From Clostridiales bacterium (GTDB lineage Bacteria; Bacillota; Clostridia; Saccharofermentanales; Saccharofermentanaceae): DNA of 43,353 bases. Made by a program: the position numbers and the translations under genes. Location: positions 1 to 43,353 of the forward strand of contig JAFWFV010000032.1 in the NCBI GenBank assembly GCA_017515465.1, read 5' to 3'. The notes under the pieces are model-generated. The model was not told the origin of the DNA. It ran no database searches and was given only the letters and a program-made list of their open reading frames with translations. Below, one piece after another: positions 32,435 to 39,700 of this stretch (position 1 is the stretch's first letter; the number at the start of each line of letters is the position of its first letter).

Positions 32435-33213
32435 CAGATCTCCTTCAGTCTTTCTTCGGCATAGCGTTTGTATTTGGTGTCGCCTCCGAGATCGTATGCG
32501 GTCTGGAAGTAGGCCCGGGCTTTTTCAGGTTCTCCCTGAAGGAGCAGGACCTTGCCGATCGAATACGAATAGCTGACCTTGCTGAAGGTCAGGAGAGGGT
32601 TCAGTTTGTTCAGGGTATTGGTGAAATGCTCCACTGCACCCTCGTATTCACCCTGCTTGATCCTGATGGAATACTCAGCATTCCTGATGCTGATCTCACA
32701 TGACTGTCTGATCTTGACGTTCTTTATCTTTGCAGACTGTTTTCTGAGTTCTTCGATCTCTTTCTTTGCATCTTCGATCCTGTCCATGTTGATGTAGTAA
32801 TCGATCAGGGATTCGAGTTGCTGAGCCCTGTAGACCCTGGACTTGATCTTCTGGCTGCATTCATAGACCTTGTCGTATTCGCCGGCAGCTGCGTAACCGC
32901 GTTCGAGCAGGACATTATAAAGTGATACCACTGTGCCCTTCCTGCCGGCAAAGAGCTTCTGAAGGTTGTCTATGTATTCCCTTATACGGCAATCACCATA
33001 GAGGACGATGACTTCCTTTGTAAGCTTTTGGGATGCGAGCCTGGTAAAGATGAATGCATCAACAAAGATCAGAAGTACTACGGGGATCAGTAACAGTACA
33101 GGAACATACCAGGCAGATTCCCCAATAGTTACCAGAGCTGCGATAAATGATATCAGCAGCAGGATGCCGATACACCAGTATGCGATGTGGTATTTCTTAT
33201 AGATCTGGATCAT
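32434..33213 (-). CDS. Membrane-anchored TPR-like protein
   Basis: The 259-residue protein has two N-terminal helices (about residues 12-29 and 34-56) and a helical cytoplasmic-looking part. In the latter, pairs such as RGYAAAGEYDKVYECSQKIKS, QGEYEGAVEHFTNTL and QGEPEKARAYFQTAYDLG look like three to four tetratricopeptide repeats. TPRs bind partner proteins. It follows the 33233 lipoprotein gene by 19 bases and its stop overlaps the ATG of the frameshifted exported protein. Function is unknown. Confidence 0.7.
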   Translation of the reverse strand: MIQIYKKYHIAYWCIGILLLISFIAALVTIGESAWYVPVLLLIPVVLLIFVDAFIFTRLASQKLTKEVIVLYGDCRIREYIDNLQKLFAGRKGTVVSLYNVLLERGYAAAGEYDKVYECSQKIKSRVYRAQQLESLIDYYINMDRIEDAKKEIEELRKQSAKIKNVKIRQSCEISIRNAEYSIRIKQGEYEGAVEHFTNTLNKLNPLLTFSKVSYSYSIGKVLLLQGEPEKARAYFQTAYDLGGDTKYKRYAEERLKEI

Positions 33214-33232
33214 GAAAGCAGCCTGTGATCCG

Positions 33233-33790
33233 TCATTCGACGGCTTTTACCAGATCTTCCACAGCCTTGCCGGTCAGGGTGTTTGTGATCTCGTCGCCGT
33301 TGTCCACCAGGATGGAATAGCAGCATTCATCGTCCGACCATAAGACCTTGACTGTCTCGCCGTTTACGTCGCCATAGCATGTTACGGAAATACCGCCTAT
33401 ATCCATGGGCCACTCACACTCGAATTCGTGGTAAGAGCCCGAGATGTCCATGCCGTCGCTGTATTCGATCATGCTCTTGCGTATGATGACATGCATTCCC
33501 TTATAGGAGTATGTGGCTTCCGCGAGACTGTCGGTATATTTATACATCAGAGGGTTGATGGCTGCGCCGTCCACGGGAGTCTCCTCGTCGATCGTAAAAC
33601 CGTTGAGATTTGCCCCGTATGCCGCCTCATCCAGAGTTAATGCCTCTTTCCAGGGGTTGGCGATGCCGGTGGCTCCCGTCTCTGCCGTTGTAACGGCCGT
33701 TATGGAAGGTTCGGGATCGGTGCATGACGTTACGGAAAGCATAGTTGCCGCCGCCATGAAACATATAGCAAAACACGTAAACTTCTTCAT
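33233..33790 (-). CDS. Small lipoprotein of unknown function
   Basis: The 185-residue precursor has a lipobox SVTSC near residue 23, a Thr/Ala-rich linker with a PW motif, and an acidic beta-rich domain with two adjacent cysteines (DDECCYS). CCGGAGG lies ten bases before the ATG. It leads a three-gene minus operon with the TPR-like and frameshifted genes, driven by an extended -10 (TGCTATAAT, hexamer 33843-33838). No motif was recognised. Confidence 0.7.
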   Translation of the reverse strand: MKKFTCFAICFMAAATMLSVTSCTDPEPSITAVTTAETGATGIANPWKEALTLDEAAYGANLNGFTIDEETPVDGAAINPLMYKYTDSLAEATYSYKGMHVIIRKSMIEYSDGMDISGSYHEFECEWPMDIGGISVTCYGDVNGETVKVLWSDDECCYSILVDNGDEITNTLTGKAVEDLVKAVE

Positions 33791-33837
33791 TTGGAAAACC
33801 TCCGGTAAAGCGTCAGTATTACTTTTGTCATGTGCAA

Positions 33838-33865
33838 ATTATAGCACAATGATATAATTACCATG
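33838..33865. promoter_or_regulatory. Divergent promoters for lipoprotein and STAS genes
   Basis: Minus strand: TGCTATAAT (hexamer 33843-33838), predicted start about 33831, leader about 41 bases. Plus strand: TG-A-TATAAT (33850-33858), predicted start about 33865, leader 29 bases with AGGAGG. The two extended -10 elements lie back to back, so both promoters cannot easily be occupied together. Confidence 0.6.
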
Positions 33866-33893
33866 TGGTATTAACTGTCACAGGAGGAATGAT

Positions 33894-34184
33894 ATGGACA
33901 TTACCAAGACGATCACAGACAATAAAGCCGTTATCAAACTGAGCGGATGGCTTGATACCAAGACTACTCCGGAACTGGCAGAGGTCATTGATTCCCTGCC
34001 CGCTGAGATCAGTGAGATGACACTGGATCTCGGTGAACTGGAATACATCTCATCTGCGGGACTTCGTCAGATCGTTGCCATGCATAAGAAAGTCAGCGGC
34101 AACCTCACAATAACCAATGCCGGATCAGAACTGATGCAGCTGTTCAAGATGACCGGCTTTGACAAAAAGCTCAAGTTTGAATGA
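33894..34184 (+). CDS. STAS-domain anti-anti-sigma factor
   Basis: The 96-residue single STAS domain resembles SpoIIAA/RsbV. It has an N-terminal beta strand (KAVIKLSGWLDTKTTPEL) and the phosphorylation-site segment LEYISSAGLRQI, whose second serine is the usual target of a kinase anti-sigma factor. Dephosphorylated, such proteins sequester the anti-sigma factor. Its stop overlaps the ATG of the downstream phosphatase by four bases (ATGA), giving a coupled switch. AGGAGG precedes the ATG. Confidence 0.88.
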   Translation: MDITKTITDNKAVIKLSGWLDTKTTPELAEVIDSLPAEISEMTLDLGELEYISSAGLRQIVAMHKKVSGNLTITNAGSELMQLFKMTGFDKKLKFE

Positions 34185-36139
34185 GACAATCCAAGACCAA
34201 GGGTTCCCTGTACAAGAAGATCGTCCTGTTCGGGATATTGATATCCCTGGCCGTCTTTATGATCACTGCCGTCATATTCGAATGGCTGTATGTGAACATC
34301 ACGCTGAATACATATAATGAACGGATGGCAAAATGCGCCGCCGTATGCCAGAACCTGTATGACAATACTGATGTCAATTTCAGCGAGTTCGCAGGCTACA
34401 GGGTCGCCCGCAAGCGTTTCAGGGAGAACCTCAGCGAGATCGCTTATTCCTACGATCTGAAATATCTCTACCTTTATACACCCCGCCAGGATAACGAACT
34501 GAGGATGTATTTCTTCTGCGTGGCAACCGACCCGGCAGAGGATCAGGTCGTCTCCACCGAAAGGGATTACGGCACCGTAATAAACAAACCCCTCCGTGAG
34601 ATCGAGAGGGAAGTATTCGAAGGAACAGTTCCCAGCGGCCGTGAATACACTTCCAATAACTTCGGTTCAGTCTATACGTGGTATTTCCCCATCAAGGACG
34701 ACAGAGGAAACGTGGTGGCCCTCCTGGCACTGGATAACGACATCTCATCATATACGCAGTCCATCTTCCTTTACGGATCCCTGATGATGATCCCCGTGGT
34801 CCTGGTCATGGTGGCAGTCCTCGTGCTATTGCTGATCTACCTGAGGCGCAGGATCTTCAGACCCATAGGCAGGCTGTCAGACAAGATGGATAATTACGAT
34901 CCCCAGCTCCCGCTGGATCTGTCGGACATAGACAGGGTCGGAGAGATCGGGGACATTACTGATTCCTTTGAATCCATGTCCGATTCCATCAAGCAGTACA
35001 TAACCGACATCCGCGAACTGTCGGAGGAAAAGGCAAATGCGGCCGCTGAGCTCAACATCGCACGCAAGATACAGATGGGCATCGTCCCTGCTCATTTCGA
35101 GATCAGGGAGGATCTCTATGAGGTCTCCGCCTATGCCAACCCGGCAAAGGAAGTTGGCGGCGATTTCTACTCATGCTTCAAGTCCGGCAGGCATCTTTAT
35201 TTCCTGATCGGTGACGTATCAGGCAAGGGTATCGCCGCCTCCATGTTCATGTCCATGGCCCTGAGCATCGTAAGGGAGAAGCTCCGTTCCGGAATGACTC
35301 CTGCCGAAGCCCTCAACTCCTCCAACGACATTCTCTGCGAGGAAAACCCGGAAGGCATGTTCGTCACACTTTTTGCAGGCATATTCGACCCCTATACGGG
35401 AGAACTGAGATTTGCAAATGCGGGACATACCAGACCCGTACTGATATCGGCAGACAAGAGGTTCATAGATCCCGATCCCGGCATTGCACTGGGACTGTTC
35501 GAGGATTCCGACATCAAGGACGACTATCTCTTTATCCATAAGGGCGAAGGCATAATGATCTATACGGACGGTGCCACGGATGGCGTAAATCACGACAGCG
35601 AGTTCTTTGGAGAGGACCGCATCCTGGATACGGTATCACCCGAATACGGAGCGGACAATACAAAGGTGCTGGTGGGCAGCATAAAGTCCTTCATCAGCGA
35701 GACGCCCCAGTTCGACGACACCACCATCATCACATTGTTCCATACAAATGCGCCTGAGAACTGCATCTCGAGAAATCTCACTCCCGATCTGGAGAGCTTT
35801 GACACATTTAAGGACGACCTGATCGCCATGGCCGGCATGAGCGCTAATACCCGTCAGATACTCCTGGCCTGCGAGGAGGCATTCGCGAACATAGTAAGCT
35901 ACTCCGGAACTGACAGGATAGATGCCAGATGCACCATGGTCGGCAAGGATCTGGTGGTCAGATATGAGGATAACGGCATTCCCTTTGATCCCATAAACGC
36001 AGTCCTGCCCGACAAGGATTTCGACGAGCTGGACACAGGCGGAATGGGCATAGTGATCCTCAAGAAGACTGCAAAGGAACTGCAGTATTTCAGGATCGGG
36101 GAAAAGAACCTGCTGACTATGACTTTTGAGATAAGCTGA
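34181..36139 (+). CDS. SpoIIE-type PP2C phosphatase fused to an RsbW-like ATPase domain
   Basis: The 652-residue protein has a helix at about residues 11-37, an extracellular sensor part, a second helix (about 192-217) and a HAMP-like linker with coiled coil. A PPM/SpoIIE phosphatase follows (EVGGDFYSCF, GDVSGKGIAASMFMSMA, NAGHTRP, YTDGATDGVN), then a GHKL ATPase-like domain from about residue 530 (ACEEAFANIVSY N-box, EDNGIPFDP, GGMGIVIL). Metal-binding aspartates and the N-box look intact. It should dephosphorylate the adjacent STAS protein; the ATPase domain may phosphorylate it or bind a sigma factor, joining RsbU- and RsbW-like functions. It ends convergently, overlapping the PPTase gene end by 23 bases. 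Confidence 0.88.
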   Translation: MRQSKTKGSLYKKIVLFGILISLAVFMITAVIFEWLYVNITLNTYNERMAKCAAVCQNLYDNTDVNFSEFAGYRVARKRFRENLSEIAYSYDLKYLYLYTPRQDNELRMYFFCVATDPAEDQVVSTERDYGTVINKPLREIEREVFEGTVPSGREYTSNNFGSVYTWYFPIKDDRGNVVALLALDNDISSYTQSIFLYGSLMMIPVVLVMVAVLVLLLIYLRRRIFRPIGRLSDKMDNYDPQLPLDLSDIDRVGEIGDITDSFESMSDSIKQYITDIRELSEEKANAAAELNIARKIQMGIVPAHFEIREDLYEVSAYANPAKEVGGDFYSCFKSGRHLYFLIGDVSGKGIAASMFMSMALSIVREKLRSGMTPAEALNSSNDILCEENPEGMFVTLFAGIFDPYTGELRFANAGHTRPVLISADKRFIDPDPGIALGLFEDSDIKDDYLFIHKGEGIMIYTDGATDGVNHDSEFFGEDRILDTVSPEYGADNTKVLVGSIKSFISETPQFDDTTIITLFHTNAPENCISRNLTPDLESFDTFKDDLIAMAGMSANTRQILLACEEAFANIVSYSGTDRIDARCTMVGKDLVVRYEDNGIPFDPINAVLPDKDFDELDTGGMGIVILKKTAKELQYFRIGEKNLLTMTFEIS

Positions 36140-36704
36140 TCACGTATCCCGGGTGAGACATGTCCGTGCTGCAGGTTATCCCTCCGGGCAAGTTGAAAGC
36201 ATCGATCTTTTTCAGGTCATCTGTACCGGGCAGACCCGTGCCAATGCATTTGAGATAGGATTCCTTGGCAGTCCAGATACGGTAGAAACCTTCGTCCCCG
36301 TTTTCCCTGATATATGATAATTCCCCTGAGCTGCAGACCGCTTCAGCTACCTTGCTGTCGTATGGCCTGATCTGTTCTATGTCGATGCCGACGGGCCGGT
36401 CTGATACGGCTGCACATGATATCTCTCCCGAGTGGCTGATGGAGCAATAGAGCCCTGTTCCCTCCGGTCTTGCGATAACAGGCCTGCCGGATATATCAGG
36501 CTCGATAAGGACCTCCTCAGGTGTTATTCCGAGGAGATCTGATACCAGTTTTCTTGCTATGTGATCCCCCAGAATGGAGAGCCTGCGGTCAGAGACGTTC
36601 CTGAACCTCAGTACACGCTCTCTTTTCGCAGGGCACAGACAGAGGATCTCACGATCGTAGAAACTATCGCCGTAGTCTGAAATGCTTTCCAGCGAATACT
36701 TCAT
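36117..36704 (-). CDS. Sfp-type 4'-phosphopantetheinyl transferase
   Basis: The 195-residue protein has the PPTase signatures: SISHSGE, VGIDIEQIRPYD (magnesium-binding D and E) and IWTAKESYLKCIGTG, the WxxKEA-type motif. It attaches the phosphopantetheine arm of coenzyme A to carrier domains, here most likely S510 and S1535 of the adjacent NRPS. Its ATG overlaps the NRPS stop by four bases (ATGA), so it is coupled to it. Length is a little under that of Sfp (about 224 residues). Its last 23 bases overlap the phosphatase gene on the other strand. Confidence 0.92.
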   Translation of the reverse strand: MKYSLESISDYGDSFYDREILCLCPAKRERVLRFRNVSDRRLSILGDHIARKLVSDLLGITPEEVLIEPDISGRPVIARPEGTGLYCSISHSGEISCAAVSDRPVGIDIEQIRPYDSKVAEAVCSSGELSYIRENGDEGFYRIWTAKESYLKCIGTGLPGTDDLKKIDAFNLPGGITCSTDMSHPGYVISLSQKS

Positions 36705-39700
36705 CGCTCGAGGGAATCCTCATCGAAGAATCCCAGTGCCTCGAGGGAACTTACGAACCTCTCGATGTAAGGGCCGTCCGTTATGTTCCAGAAGAAGCCC
36801 TCTCTGGCCAGTATCTGGTTGGTATAGACGCAGGCTGCCTCCGTCAGGTAGGATGCTTTCTCCGCGCGGTTGTTCTGATATGCCAGGAGGCTCTGGAGGA
36901 CCTGGACCTTGTCCGGATCCTGCTCAGCCTTCTCCAGGGCTGCTGCGAACTGGTCGTCTTCCATCAGTTCGATGTCCATGCCGATCTTCTTCATCTCCAG
37001 AATGATGTTGATGAGCGAAGTGGAATTGCAGTTGATGGCGTTAAATACCGTGCAGTCCGAAGGCGTCTGTGCCAGCTTGAAGAATGCCTCGACACTGGTA
37101 TCGATGGGGCCCATCCTGACCACGTTGTTCATGCTGGAATAAGGGAATGCACCCAGCATCCAGAAGGATCTCAGTCTGCCCATGAAACTGTTTGACAGAT
37201 AGTTGATCTGGAACTCACCGTCAGAGTCTCTGGGAGCCAGGGTTCCCACACGGATGACCTTGGCGTCCACCCTGCCCTCGGCTATTGCCTCGAGGACTAC
37301 GCGCTCTGCCAGCATCTTGGATGAGATGTACTGGTTATCCAACAGCTGCCCGAAGTAGAGTGTCTGCTCATCCAGGAGGACCAGGTCGTTCTTGTCCGGG
37401 ACGATCTGCGCACCGCCGACGCTGGTGGTGGAGAAATGGATCAGTCTCGCGCCTGTATTCTCACAGAAGCGGATACACTTCTCAACGCCGCCTACATTGA
37501 TGTCCTCGATGTCCGTTCCTGCGGAGAAGTGCTTAACATTGGCTGCACAGTTAAATACAGTATCGATGGGGTACTGTTCAAAGGTCTCGAAAGGCTCATA
37601 CTTTGTAACATCGCCTTCTATTACCACTACTCTCTCATCGATCAGTTCCTTCATGCTGCTGTCGAAGTAGTAGAACATCACGTTCTGCAGTCTGCTGGCC
37701 GCATCGGAGAATCCTCCCTTGCGGAGCATGCAGTACGCCTTGCCCTTTTCGTTCCTGAGGAATGCTGCAAGGACGTGTGCGCCCATGAATCCGGTGGCGC
37801 CCGTGATGAGGATGTTTCCGATCTCACGGTGCTTGCCACTCTTGTAGGATGTCAGGTTGTTGCGGCTCAGGACTTCGTTGATGGCAGTATAGTCGTAATG
37901 GTCAAAGTCAGTCGTCTTGTCGCTGCCTTCTCCCTTCCGGACTGATGTATCCTTGCTGAAGAGCTCAGCCAGCTGTCTGGGTGTGGTGAACTTGAACACG
38001 TCGCCGTAGTTCAGTGTATATCCCTTTTCAGATGCCTTGACCGCAACGGAGGTTACGACCAGTGACGTTCCTCCGATCTCGAAGAAGTCATCACAGGCAC
38101 CGACCTTGTCCAGCTTTAGGACTTCTGCAAAGAGACCGCAGAAGAATTCCTCCACCTCGCCTACGGGAGGAACGTATTCACCTATCACTACCTCCTCGGG
38201 CTCAGGCAGGGACTTGATATCCGTCTTGCCGTTGGGAGTTACGGGGAACTCCTTCATCTGCAGATATGCAGTAGGCACCATGTAAGGAGTCAGGGACTTC
38301 TTCAGTTCCTCACGGAGCTGCTGTATGTCGATCCTGTCTTCTGAATCGGAGGTAAAGTATGCACACAGGTTGTCCTGATCGTGTATCTTTCTGATGACGA
38401 CGACGGCCTTCTTGATATTGGGCTGCTGCTCCATGAGTCCTTCGATCTCGCCTAATTCGATCCTGAGACCTCTGAGCTTGACCTGGTTATCGAGCCTGCC
38501 CAGGATCTCGACTAAGCCGTCCGATGTCCAGCGGGACAGGTCGCCCGTACGGTACATCCTATCGCCATCTACCATGACGAATCTCTCACGGGTCATGTCG
38601 TCGAGGTTCTTATATCCTCTGGCAACGCCGATGCCGCCGACATAGAGTTCTCCTGCCACGCCGTAGGGGGCGATGTCGCCGAACTTGTCCATTATCACTT
38701 CGCTGTAATTGAGGAGGGGCCTGCCGACGGTGATCATTGTGGCCTCGGTGATGTCTGCACCGTTACAGGAAACGGTGATCTCAGTAGGTCCGTAAGTATT
38801 TATGATCCTTGCGTCAGGAGCTATTATGCGGAGCCTCTCTGCCAGGGACATGGGATATCCCTCACCGCCTGACATGATAAGCCTGCAGCCGGACAGAGCA
38901 TCGCAGAAGGGCTGGTATTCGATATACTGCAAAAGCCTGGATGGCGTTGCGTTCATGCAGTCGCAGTTATATTTAGTGAGGAGATCAGCCAGAGCCCTGG
39001 GATCGTTCATCTGATCCTCGCCTGCGAATACCAGTGTCTTGCCGTTGCAGAGCGCCGCCATGTGCTCCTTGAAGGACATGTCGAATGACACTGTCGTAAC
39101 TGACAGATATGTATTCACATGCTCCTTGAGGTAATGCATGTGTATGTTGGCGGGATGGGGCATGAGATAGCTGCAGATGCCCTCGTGCCTGAGCATTACG
39201 CCCTTGGGCTTGCCCGTTGATCCTGATGTGTAGATCATGTAGGAGAGGTCATCCGGCGATACGGAAAGTCCCGGATTGCCGCAGGATGTGCCTTCGGGAA
39301 CGGTAAGCAGGGTGTCCACCAGTATGGCCTGGCCCTCAGGGTAATCCGACATGTGGTCTGCGGTCGTAATGACGTATCTCGCTCCCGAATCACTGATGAT
39401 GTGGCTGATCCTGTCGACGGGATACTGGGGGTCGCAGGGTATGAATGCCGCACCCGCCTTGTTGACACCTATGAGGCAGGCAAAGAAGCTCTTTTCCCTG
39501 GGCAGGAGGAGCGCTACGCTGTCTCCTACGCATACGCCTCTGCCTATGAGATTTTTTGCAACCTTGTTGGCTGCAGTATTAAGTTCCTCATATGTCCACT
39601 CACCATCAACTGCGATCAGGGCTGTCCTGCCGCTGTTCTCCTCAGCAGTCTTTTCGAAGAGCTCGTGGAGGAGCTTGACGGGAACATCTGCAAAAGATGT

